From: Bacteroidota bacterium
GTDB lineage: Bacteria; Bacteroidota; Bacteroidia; Sphingobacteriales; Sphingobacteriaceae
NCBI GenBank assembly: GCA_013289045.1
Contig: JABDAU010000010.1
Span: 1-64,000 of the forward strand
DNA: 64,000 nt
Direction: 5' to 3'
Positions 1 through 7,057 of this stretch are shown piece by piece. The notes beneath the pieces are model-generated. The model made no database searches, was not told the DNA's origin, and saw only the letters and a program-made list of their open reading frames with translations. The position numbers were made by a program, and so were the translations under genes. Within the stretch, counting starts at the first letter, position 1. Each line of letters begins with the position of its first letter.

Positions 1-938
1 ACGGGCCGATCACTTCGCCGCAACTTTTTAAGAAAAAGGTTTTCCCGAAACTGGAAGGTAATAAAGGGCCATTGTTTTTTATCCTGATAGATAATTTAAG
101 GTATGACCAGTTTAAGCTGATCAACCCGATCATTTCGGAATATTTCAGACTGGAAGAAGAAGATACTTATTTCAGCATTTTGCCAACGGCTACACAATAT
201 GCTCGTAATTCCATATTCTCGGGCCTGATGCCGTTGGAAATGGAGAGGCGTTTCCCTCAGATGTGGCAGAATGACGAGGACGAAGGTGGTAAGAATTTGT
301 TTGAGTCAGACTTTTTGACCGACCAGCTGAAACGTGTGCTGCGCAAGGATATCAAGCACTCTTATCACAAAATATTGAATATAGATGAGGGCCGTGCGTT
401 GAATGAGTCTGTTAATAATTTGATGAACAACGAGCTGAACGTGGTGGTTTATAATTTTGTGGATATGCTTTCGCATGCCCGTACAGATATGCAAATGATC
501 CGCGAGCTGGCCAGTGATGATTCGGCTTACCGCTCACTTACCGTATCGTGGTTTGAGCACTCGCCGTTGTTTGACCTGTTAAAATTCCTGGCCTCGAAAA
601 ATGTACGTGTGATCATCACTACCGACCACGGCACTATACGCGTAAAAAAACCAAGCAAAATTATCGGCGACCGTAATACCAATACCAACCTGCGTTATAA
701 ACAGGGCCGCAACCTCAACTTTGCGCCAAAAGAGGTATTCCATATCCGTAACCCGCACGATGCCATGCTGCCCAAGCTGCACGTAAGCTCGAGCTTTGTG
801 TTTGCCAAGGAGGATAGCTACTTTGTTTACCCGAATAACTATAACCACTTTGTGAACTTTTATAATGAGACATTCCAGCATGGCGGGATCTCGCTGGAAG
901 AGATGATCATTCCAATAGTTACTTACGGGCCGAAATAG
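1..938 (+). CDS. porX: PorX-type response regulator, PglZ domain (5'-truncated)
   Basis: The reading frame is open from the left edge (first full codon at base 3), so only the C-terminal ~310 residues are visible. They match the PglZ (alkaline-phosphatase-like) part of PorX, the response regulator that controls type IX secretion genes in Bacteroidota; the receiver domain would lie outside the window. Visible signatures are the metal-site strand ILIDNLRYDQ, the PTATQYARN segment with the candidate nucleophilic Thr, the TTDHG metal ligands and the C-terminal HGGISLEEM. A strong hairpin terminator follows. The next genes are tsaE and alanine dehydrogenase, a neighbourhood I recall from other Bacteroidota. 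The family call is firm; the PorX name depends on the unseen receiver. Confidence 0.88.
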   Translation, partial: GPITSPQLFKKKVFPKLEGNKGPLFFILIDNLRYDQFKLINPIISEYFRLEEEDTYFSILPTATQYARNSIFSGLMPLEMERRFPQMWQNDEDEGGKNLFESDFLTDQLKRVLRKDIKHSYHKILNIDEGRALNESVNNLMNNELNVVVYNFVDMLSHARTDMQMIRELASDDSAYRSLTVSWFEHSPLFDLLKFLASKNVRVIITTDHGTIRVKKPSKIIGDRNTNTNLRYKQGRNLNFAPKEVFHIRNPHDAMLPKLHVSSSFVFAKEDSYFVYPNNYNHFVNFYNETFQHGGISLEEMIIPIVTYGPK

Positions 939-978
939 GATAATGTTGGTGAGGACACCAGCGGCGGTATAATATCTG

Positions 979-1013
979 TAGCGATGGGTTTCAAACCCAT
1001 CGCTATTTTTTTT
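979..1013 (+). terminator. Rho-independent terminator after porX
   Basis: Perfect 13-bp arms (TAGCGATGGGTTT / AAACCCATCGCTA) around a single base, directly followed by a run of about nine T. It lies 40 bp after the porX stop. Confidence 0.85.
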
Positions 1014-1018
1014 GCCTA

Positions 1019-1122
1019 ACGCGTACTTGCGAGTGCAGCGTGGCAATACTAAAGCGATTGGTAAGCGCCATACTTGTACCGCCTGAAAATCAGAGATTGC
1101 CATGCTGCGCTCGCGATGACGT
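1019..1122. repeat. Imperfect inverted-repeat element
   Basis: Arms at 1030-1047 (CGAGTGCAGCGTGGCAAT) and 1096-1113 pair over 18 bp with two mismatches around a ~48-bp centre. It fills the gap between the porX terminator and the tsaE promoter. Probably a small non-autonomous repeat; no coding capacity seen. Confidence 0.55.
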
Positions 1123-1154
1123 GGTGAATATGAATGCGATCATTACAATTTTCT

Positions 1155-1162
1155 TAATTTTG
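1155..1162 (+). promoter_or_regulatory. Bacteroidota -7 box upstream of tsaE
   Basis: TAATTTTG matches the TAnnTTTG -7 consensus and ends only 4 bases before the tsaE ATG, so a transcript started here would be nearly leaderless. I see no clear TTG -33 element at the expected distance. Confidence 0.45.
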
Positions 1163-1166
1163 CCGC

Positions 1167-1583
1167 ATGCAACTCCATCTCAACAGCCTTGATGATCTAA
1201 CCACCGCCGCAAAAAAAATCCTCGACTTTGCCGGTACTGAAAAAATCTTCCTGTTCTACGGTCAAATGGGTGCAGGCAAAACCACGCTGATCAATGCGCT
1301 TTGCCGCGAATTAGGCGTTACCGAAAATACCTCGAGCCCAACATTTGCTATCGTAAATGAATACCGTTCGCCGAAAGGCAATATTTTTCATTTTGATTTT
1401 TACAGGCTGAAAAATCAGACCGAGGCGTTGGATATCGGCTTTGAGGAATACCTGGATTCCGGCAAGTATTGCTTTATCGAATGGCCTGAAAAGATACCTG
1501 ATCTGTTGCCCGAACATCACCTGCGCATCAGCATTACGGTTACCGGCGAACAAACTCGCGCGATAACTGTCGACAAGATTTAA
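1167..1583 (+). CDS. tsaE: tRNA threonylcarbamoyladenosine biosynthesis ATPase TsaE
   Basis: A 138-residue P-loop ATPase. The Walker A GQMGAGKTT is at residues 32-40, followed by the family's SSPTFAIVNEY segment and a FHFDFYRL strand; near the C-terminus FIEWPEK is the usual TsaE Walker-B-side motif. Length is normal for the family. TsaE works with TsaB and TsaD in making t6A37 on ANN-decoding tRNAs. The ATG at 1167 fits the family N-terminus, with a promoter box immediately upstream. The alanine dehydrogenase gene follows after 58 bp on the same strand and may be co-transcribed. Confidence 0.95.
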   Translation: MQLHLNSLDDLTTAAKKILDFAGTEKIFLFYGQMGAGKTTLINALCRELGVTENTSSPTFAIVNEYRSPKGNIFHFDFYRLKNQTEALDIGFEEYLDSGKYCFIEWPEKIPDLLPEHHLRISITVTGEQTRAITVDKI

Positions 1584-1641
1584 TTTAAAGTTCAAAAGGA
1601 AAAAATTTCGTACCTTCATACCCCGTAAACAACTGCCATAG

Positions 1642-2868
1642 ATGAATTCAGGGAAATTAAGCGGGTTTTCTGACGTAGCCAAGCAGGCCATGATGCAGCC
1701 CCAGGAATCAATGCTGGAGGTGAAGGCCAAAAAGAATAAGCTTTATATAGGGATCCCTAAAGAAGTTTCCTTCCAGGAAAACCGGATAGCGCTTACACCA
1801 TTGTCGGTTGCGCTGTTGATCAACAACGGTCATGATGTAATGCTGGAGCATAACGCCGGTCAGGCCGCCAATTTCTCCGATAAGGATTACAACGACCAGG
1901 GCGCAAAGATCGTTTACGACAATAAATCTGTTTACGAAGCCGATATCATCATTAAGATCGCCCCGCCGACTATGGAGGAGATAGAGCTGATGAAACCGGG
2001 CCAGATCCTCATATCGGCTTTACAGATTTCTACACTAAAACAGGAATGTCTGCAAGCTTTACTACAGAAAAAAGTTACTGCCCTCTGCTTCGAGCATTTA
2101 CGCGACGAGGGCGGTTCGTTAACCGTTGTGCGCGCCATGAGCGAAATTGTAGGCGCCACATCTATACTTATCGCTGCCGAATATTTAAGTAATGTTTTCG
2201 ACGGTAAGGGCCTGATGCTGGGCGGCATAACCGGTGTACCACCTACCGAGATCGTGATATTAGGTGCGGGCACCGTTGGCGAATATGCCGCACGTACCGC
2301 CATATCGCTGGGTGCTGAGGTAAAAGTTTTTGACCCATCCATTTATAAGCTGCGCCGGTTGCAGAACAATATCGGCACACGCATATTTACCTCGGTGGTT
2401 CAGCCTATTGTGCTGGAAAAAGCCGTTACCACCTGCGATGTGGCCATAGGCGCTTTACGTGCCGAAGACGGCCGCAGTCCGTGTATTATCTCTGAAGCTA
2501 CCGTAAGCCGCATGAAGCGCGACTCCGTAATTATCGACGTGAGCATTGACCAGGGCGGCTGTTTCGAAACGTCAGAAATTACCAATCATACCAACCCGGT
2601 ATTCCGCAAATATGACGTGATCCATTATTGCGTACCGAATATCGCTTCACGCGTAGCACGTACAGCCACCTATGCGCTGACCAATATTTTCGCGCCGATC
2701 CTGGTGGATATCGGCGACCAGGGCGGCATCAAAAACGTCATCTGGCAAAAAACCGGCGTACGCAATGCAGTTTACATTTACCAGGGCCATCTCACTAACA
2801 AACATATCGGCGAGCGTTTCAATATCCCGGTAAAAGACCTTGACCTGCTTATTGTATCACATCGTTAA
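1642..2868 (+). CDS. ald: Alanine dehydrogenase
   Basis: A 408-residue NAD-dependent alanine dehydrogenase, which interconverts L-alanine and pyruvate plus ammonia. After a ~35-residue N-terminal extension typical of the Bacteroidota branch comes the AlaDh/PNT N-domain start (IGIPKEVSFQENRIALTP). The Rossmann motif ILGAGTVG lies near residue 207, and the C-terminal DQGGIK region is conserved. The stop is 2 bp before the next ATG, so it is translationally close to the downstream dipeptidase; alanine catabolism beside a D-Ala-D-Ala dipeptidase is functionally coherent but the link is inferred. Confidence 0.93.
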   Translation: MNSGKLSGFSDVAKQAMMQPQESMLEVKAKKNKLYIGIPKEVSFQENRIALTPLSVALLINNGHDVMLEHNAGQAANFSDKDYNDQGAKIVYDNKSVYEADIIIKIAPPTMEEIELMKPGQILISALQISTLKQECLQALLQKKVTALCFEHLRDEGGSLTVVRAMSEIVGATSILIAAEYLSNVFDGKGLMLGGITGVPPTEIVILGAGTVGEYAARTAISLGAEVKVFDPSIYKLRRLQNNIGTRIFTSVVQPIVLEKAVTTCDVAIGALRAEDGRSPCIISEATVSRMKRDSVIIDVSIDQGGCFETSEITNHTNPVFRKYDVIHYCVPNIASRVARTATYALTNIFAPILVDIGDQGGIKNVIWQKTGVRNAVYIYQGHLTNKHIGERFNIPVKDLDLLIVSHR

Positions 2869-2870
2869 AT

Positions 2871-3551
2871 ATGCGCTACAGGTTTATCTTTATAATGCTG
2901 ATACTTACTGCTGCGGCAGCAAATGCCCAGCATTATAAATACATCGATAGCAGCAAAATAAGCGGTCCGGCAAAGTACCGAGCCGAGGTAAAGGCTGATC
3001 CTGATAAAAGACTGGTCGAGATCAAAAAGATCATCCCACAGATCCAGCTGGATATCCGCTACGCTACTACCAATAATTTCACACACCATAAAATGTACAA
3101 ACAGGCGAGGGCCTTTGCGCGCTTGCCGGTAGTAACGGCATTGAAAGGTGTGGAAGACGAGTTAAAAACACAAGGCCTCGGCTTAAAGATCTACGACGCC
3201 TATCGCCCATATGCAGTTACCGCCCACTTTTACGAAGTTACCCCCGATACCAACTACGTAGCCGACCCACACAAAGGCTCCAAACATAACCGCGGCTGCG
3301 CTATCGACCTGAGCCTGATCGACCTAAAAACCGGTAAGGAACTGGACATGCCCACCAGCTTCGACAGCTTCAGCAAAAAGGCCTCGGCCAATTACCCCGA
3401 TCTGCCCCCAACCGAGATCGCCAATCGGGAATTGCTCAAAAGCATCATGCAAAAACACGGCTTCCACGTCATCGGCACCGAGTGGTGGCATTATGACTAT
3501 AACGGCTGGCAGAATTACGAGTTGCTGGATGTGCCGTTTGAGGAGTTGTAA
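2871..3551 (+). CDS. M15 family D-alanyl-D-alanine dipeptidase (VanX/DdpX-like)
   Basis: A 226-residue secreted zinc peptidase. Residues 1-20 form a signal peptide ending in a typical NAQ cleavage site. The M15D signature is complete: DAYRPY with the substrate-binding Arg, SKHNRGCAIDLSL (zinc His near 139 and Asp near 146) and EWWH (catalytic Glu and zinc His near 204-207). These enzymes hydrolyse D-Ala-D-Ala, usually for peptidoglycan dipeptide scavenging rather than vancomycin resistance when no vanHA genes are present; none are seen here. It starts 2 bp after the alanine dehydrogenase stop, implying one transcript and a possible route from D-Ala-D-Ala to alanine use. Confidence 0.9.
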   Translation: MRYRFIFIMLILTAAAANAQHYKYIDSSKISGPAKYRAEVKADPDKRLVEIKKIIPQIQLDIRYATTNNFTHHKMYKQARAFARLPVVTALKGVEDELKTQGLGLKIYDAYRPYAVTAHFYEVTPDTNYVADPHKGSKHNRGCAIDLSLIDLKTGKELDMPTSFDSFSKKASANYPDLPPTEIANRELLKSIMQKHGFHVIGTEWWHYDYNGWQNYELLDVPFEEL

Positions 3552-3687
3552 ATTGGGTGACAAATGCGTCGAAACTACCTCAAAACTTACTGTTTTCTAC
3601 CATTTTTTAACCAAAAAAGGATAGCGCGAATTTGCACAATTATATTTTTTAATTATCTGTTTATCAACTATTTAAATATTTGTTTAC

Positions 3688-3758
3688 TGTAGCAAAGTGT
3701 AGCATTTCCGTAGCGTTTTATGCATGTTTTTGTAGCGATGGTGCTACATCCTGCTACA
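3688..3758. other. Cluster of six GTAGC/GCTAC motifs
   Basis: Within 71 bp there are TGTAGC at 3688 and 3698, CGTAGC at 3709, TGTAGC at 3731 and GCTACA at 3743 and 3753; the 3731 and 3743 motifs form an inverted repeat. The stretch is AT-rich and non-coding. It could be protein-binding sites or the remains of an attachment region; unproven. Confidence 0.35.
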
Positions 3759-3767
3759 TCAACTCTC

Positions 3768-4307
3768 TTAATCGTCGGTACTCGAAATAGAGGAAAGCAC
3801 TTTGCGCACATCAAATCCGGCTCTTACCCAAATAACATTTTCCTCTGTTAATCTGTTAAATATAAGCACCTCCTCCAACGCTTCAACAATATCCTCATGA
3901 AATGTGTTGTGCTTGTAAGCATTTATGAGCCATTCTTCATCCCTTTCGTCCCCTAAATAGATAAGGCTGGGATACTCATAATAAATCCAAAGTTTATTTA
4001 AAAGACTGCGGTTCAAATGTAAAAAAGCGGGCTTTATCTTGAAGATTATGCGGCGATATTTTTCTTCTATAACGAATACTTCCTCAGCAAGATATTCTAT
4101 TGTTTTTTCAAAATCATCATCAAGAAACTGCGTTCGATCCCCTATAAAGTAAGCCGCTTCAAACACATAATTACAGAAGTCAAATAGTGGAGTCCATTTA
4201 TTCTCAGCTAAATTGATCATAGGTGTGGATGGATCCATGATAGACGCACTACCTCGCTTATGTATATTAATATCCAAACTTTCCATATTGGGTAATTCTT
4301 CCTGCAT
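3768..4307 (-). CDS. Hypothetical protein, orphan
   Basis: A 179-residue acidic soluble protein with no signal peptide, membrane segment or motif that I recognise; it is rich in Glu, Asp, Leu and aromatic residues. The first ATG at 4307 is preceded within two bases by half of a repeat element that recurs elsewhere in the window, so its native leader has been replaced. An internal ATG at 4286 (MESLDINIHKR) is an alternative start. The gene is visibly AT-richer than its neighbours, stands alone and lies beside a GTAGC motif cluster, which together hint at acquisition by transfer. Real coding is likely because the frame is long and uninterrupted; function unknown. Confidence 0.65.
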   Translation of the reverse strand: MQEELPNMESLDINIHKRGSASIMDPSTPMINLAENKWTPLFDFCNYVFEAAYFIGDRTQFLDDDFEKTIEYLAEEVFVIEEKYRRIIFKIKPAFLHLNRSLLNKLWIYYEYPSLIYLGDERDEEWLINAYKHNTFHEDIVEALEEVLIFNRLTEENVIWVRAGFDVRKVLSSISSTDD

Positions 4308-4308
4308 A

Positions 4309-4369
4309 GTGCAAAAGATTTCTCTTTCGCTCCTTACACATGCCTGCCCTCCGCTCTATCGAAATGACA
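4309..4369. repeat. Half copy of the TGTCATTTCGAAC repeat family
   Basis: The stretch GTGCAAAAGATTTCTC through CGAAATGACAG matches the right half of the elements at 34708-34849 and 56298-56445; the left half is missing, and the break falls two bases from the start codon of the gene at 3768-4307. Confidence 0.6.
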
Positions 4370-4422
4370 GCTAACTATTAAAGCCAACTGCCAACTTAAA
4401 ACTGCCAACTCAAAACCGCAAC

Positions 4423-5004
4423 CTACTTCCCTGGCACGCCCGGCTGGAAATTATCCATGATATAGCTTTGCGGGATCTCGTTATCATGGTGTTTTTTACC
4501 ATAATAGCGTACGGCGCTTTCGGCATCGCCGGAGGGCTTGATGGTGATGGTAAATAGCTGGTCGTAGTCATTCTTGCTGAGCTCATCAAAAGGCGAGTCG
4601 GCGCCTAATTCGCTTAACAGGGGGATGATGGTTTTATAATCGGCAATAATAAGCACACTGGTGCCGAGGAAATTATGCTTCAATATCTCGGCGAATTTCT
4701 TCACGCTGTCGGTATAAATGCGGGGCAAGAGCTTTACTTTGGCCGCCAGCGGGTTAGCCGTTTGCTGCGATATGCGGGCGTTGGTGGTATAAATGGTTTG
4801 CACACCGCTATGGCGCAGGGCCTTCATCAGGTCGTCGGCGCGTTCCCGGCCGCTGTCCGAGAGCATGTCGCGGTCTTTAATATTTTCTGCATGGTTTACT
4901 ATCCAGATGGTGGTTTTTTGGGCAAAAGCGTTAAAACTGCATGTTAATAGTAGGGACAGGAATATTAATTTACAAATTCGACCTGAAAAAACTGAACATT
5001 TCAT
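4423..5004 (-). CDS. Secreted histidine-phosphatase-fold protein, catalytically degenerate
   Basis: A 193-residue protein with a signal peptide ending in NAFAQ near residue 29. The fold is recognisable from the SixA-like order: IWIVNHAENIKD strand, DSGRERADDLMKAL helix, IYTTNARISQQTANPLA, and VLIIADYKTIIPLLSELG. In active members the first motif is (V)RHAE and the late motif is GH..TIP. Here the catalytic Arg is Asn (NHAE) and the second His is replaced by Asp (ADYKTI). It is therefore probably not a normal phosphohistidine phosphatase. It is monocistronic, divergent from the YihY gene. Confidence 0.75.
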   Translation of the reverse strand: MKCSVFSGRICKLIFLSLLLTCSFNAFAQKTTIWIVNHAENIKDRDMLSDSGRERADDLMKALRHSGVQTIYTTNARISQQTANPLAAKVKLLPRIYTDSVKKFAEILKHNFLGTSVLIIADYKTIIPLLSELGADSPFDELSKNDYDQLFTITIKPSGDAESAVRYYGKKHHDNEIPQSYIMDNFQPGVPGK

Positions 5005-5127
5005 AGCGGCGGCGGTTTAAATGCAAGATGCTAATTATACGCAGGTTATAAAAGCTTGTTTGCAATAAGCTTGGGCTGATAACGGCGTACACAAATATAA
5101 CATGCAGTTACCATATTAATTAAATAT

Positions 5128-6123
5128 ATGAAACTCTTTAGAAAAGGTTACCTGAAACGCTGGTGGAAAATTATAATGGCCACATTTATGGGCTTTATCA
5201 ATGATAACGGCCTTAAGCTAAGCGCCTCACTGGCCTATTATACCATATTTTCTATCGCGCCGCTATTAGTATTGATCCTGGCGCTCATCAGCGTATTTTT
5301 AAAGGACCCCATTCATCGGGACATGATATATACACAGCTGCAGCATTACATGGGGATGCAGGCAAGCAACCAGGTAAAAGATCTTATCACCCACCAGGCG
5401 GTATACAGTAAAAGCGGTGTGGCGCTTGTTGTGGGCAGTATCATTTTGTTATTAGGCGCAAGCAGTATGTTTGTGGAGATACAGGATTCGCTCAATATCA
5501 TCTGGCGCGTGCGGGCAAAACCTAAAAAAAGCTGGCTAAAATTGATCCAGAACCGGTTCTTGTCGTTCTCGCTCATCGCCAGTCTTGGATTTTTACTGCT
5601 GGTATCGCTGGTGATCAATATTTTGGTAAGCGCTTTAAGTAACAGAATACAGCATTTCTTCCCTGGCATTGGTGTAATTATTTTCCTGGTGAATTTGGGC
5701 CTTACCTTTTTGGTTATTGCGGTGTTGTTTGCTATCATATTCAAAGTATTACCGGATGTAAAGATCACCTGGAAGGATGTCCGCTCAGGGGCTGTATTTA
5801 CGGCTATACTATTTATACTGGGGCAATACCTGATCGGCCTGTACCTGCAATATTTCGGCAACAGCTCCACCTATGGCGCAGCGGGGTCGTTAATTGTGAT
5901 ACTAACGTGGATCTATTATACTGCCGCCATATTATATATTGGCGCCGAATTTACGCAGGTATATGCAGAGGCCATCGGCAGTAAAATTGAGCCGGCGGAA
6001 TACGCGGTACACATCAGGCAAAGCGAAGTGGAAGTGGAAGTGAAAAAATTACCGCCGCAAAACCCTGAAATTTCCGGCGAGCTGAAGCCGGAAAATTTGC
6101 CGCCTGAAGAAAAAAAAGCATGA
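5128..6123 (+). CDS. YihY/BrkB family inner-membrane protein
   Basis: 331 residues with about six hydrophobic helices. The start region LKLSASLAYYTIFSIAPLL is the classic YihY/BrkB signature, and the late YGAAGSLIVILTWIYY plus GAEFTQVYAE segments complete the domain. The last ~45 residues are a charged Glu/Lys/Pro tail with an EVEVEVKK stretch, presumably cytoplasmic. The biochemical role of the family is unsettled (once misannotated as RNase BN). The gene is alone on its strand and is followed by the large palindrome array. Confidence 0.9.
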   Translation: MKLFRKGYLKRWWKIIMATFMGFINDNGLKLSASLAYYTIFSIAPLLVLILALISVFLKDPIHRDMIYTQLQHYMGMQASNQVKDLITHQAVYSKSGVALVVGSIILLLGASSMFVEIQDSLNIIWRVRAKPKKSWLKLIQNRFLSFSLIASLGFLLLVSLVINILVSALSNRIQHFFPGIGVIIFLVNLGLTFLVIAVLFAIIFKVLPDVKITWKDVRSGAVFTAILFILGQYLIGLYLQYFGNSSTYGAAGSLIVILTWIYYTAAILYIGAEFTQVYAEAIGSKIEPAEYAVHIRQSEVEVEVKKLPPQNPEISGELKPENLPPEEKKA

Positions 6124-6159
6124 TAATTTTTTGCGACCTATCAATCGGTTATCACGAAA

Positions 6160-7047
6160 TGTTCCGATGGAACATAATAGCATGTTAGCAATTTTTTCTA
6201 CCCACGAATTGTTCCTACGGAACAAAATCATTTCCATTATTTAGGAATGTTGGGTAGATATTAGCAATGCTTCATCAATACAATTGGCGGGTAGAAATGA
6301 ATATATAAGCGACACGCGGTCACCTTTCGTAGCGAAGCCACCTTGTCCTATGGAACAATTGGTGGGTAGAAAAATGAATATATAAGCGACACGCGGTCAC
6401 CTTTCGTAGCGAAGCCACCTTGTTCCTATGGAACAATTGGTGGGTAGAAAAATGAATATATAAGCGATGCGCGAATTACCTTTCGTAATTAAGCTGCCTT
6501 GTCCTTAGGAACAATTTGTAGGTAAAAAAAAGAATATAAGCGATACACGAATTATTCTTCGTAATGAATCTACCTTGTTCCTTAGGAACAATTCGTGGGT
6601 AGAAAAAAAAATAAAAGCGATATGGAATCACCTTTCGTAATGAATCTACCATGTTCCGTAGGAACAATTCGTGGGTAGAAAAAAAATAAAAGCGATATGG
6701 AATCACCTTTCGTAATGAATCTACCATGTTCCGTAGGAACAATTCGTGGGTAGAAAAAAAATAAAAGCGATACACGAATCACCTTATATAATGAATCTAC
6801 CTTGTTCCTTAGGAACAATTCGTGGGTAGAAAAAAAATAAAAGCGATATGGAATCACCTTTCGTAATGAATCTACCATGTTCCGTAGGAACAATTTGTGG
6901 GTAGAAAAAAAATAAAAGCGATACGGAATCACCTTATATAATGAATCTACCATGTTCCGTAGGAACAATTCGTGGGTAGAAAAATGAATCATATAGGCGT
7001 TATGTTCCGTAGGAACATTTCGTGAAATGTACGCCTACCCTTTATGC
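6160..7047. repeat. Tandem array of ~75-79-bp units, each with a GTTCC-GGAAC palindrome
   Basis: This fills the 934-bp gap between the YihY and PBP4 genes. Nine tandem units run from about 6281 to 6982, with palindromes centred near 6351, 6428, 6507, 6583, 6659, 6734, 6810, 6885 and 6960. Each unit reads roughly (T)TGTTCCnnnGGAACAATT, then CGTGGGTAGAAAAA, an A-rich spacer with AAGCGAT, then CACCTTTCGTAATGAATCTACC. The GTTCC and GGAAC arms are constant while the three central bases vary (GTA, TTA, TAT, ACG/CTA). A copy in opposite orientation lies at 6195-6228 and looser palindromes are at 6160 and 7002. A larger hairpin (TAGGCGT / ACGCCTA) closes the right end. No spacers differ as in CRISPR. 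Confidence 0.9.
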
Positions 7048-7057
7048 TCGCCTTCCC

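Noticed and set aside
579-1103. Minus-strand frame of 174 codons over porX
   Set aside because: Antisense to conserved PglZ sequence and crosses a terminator and a repeat.
2871-3551. Vancomycin resistance (vanX) locus
   Set aside because: No vanH, vanA or vanRS genes nearby; VanX-like dipeptidases are widespread housekeeping enzymes.
6281-6982. CRISPR array
   Set aside because: Whole units repeat with no unique spacers, the period is too long, and no cas genes are near.
6476-6992. Minus-strand frames coding 25-residue repeats (FYFFSTHELFLRN type)
   Set aside because: They are read-outs of the 75-bp non-coding palindrome units; no start signal, and the repeated peptide exists only because the period is a multiple of three.
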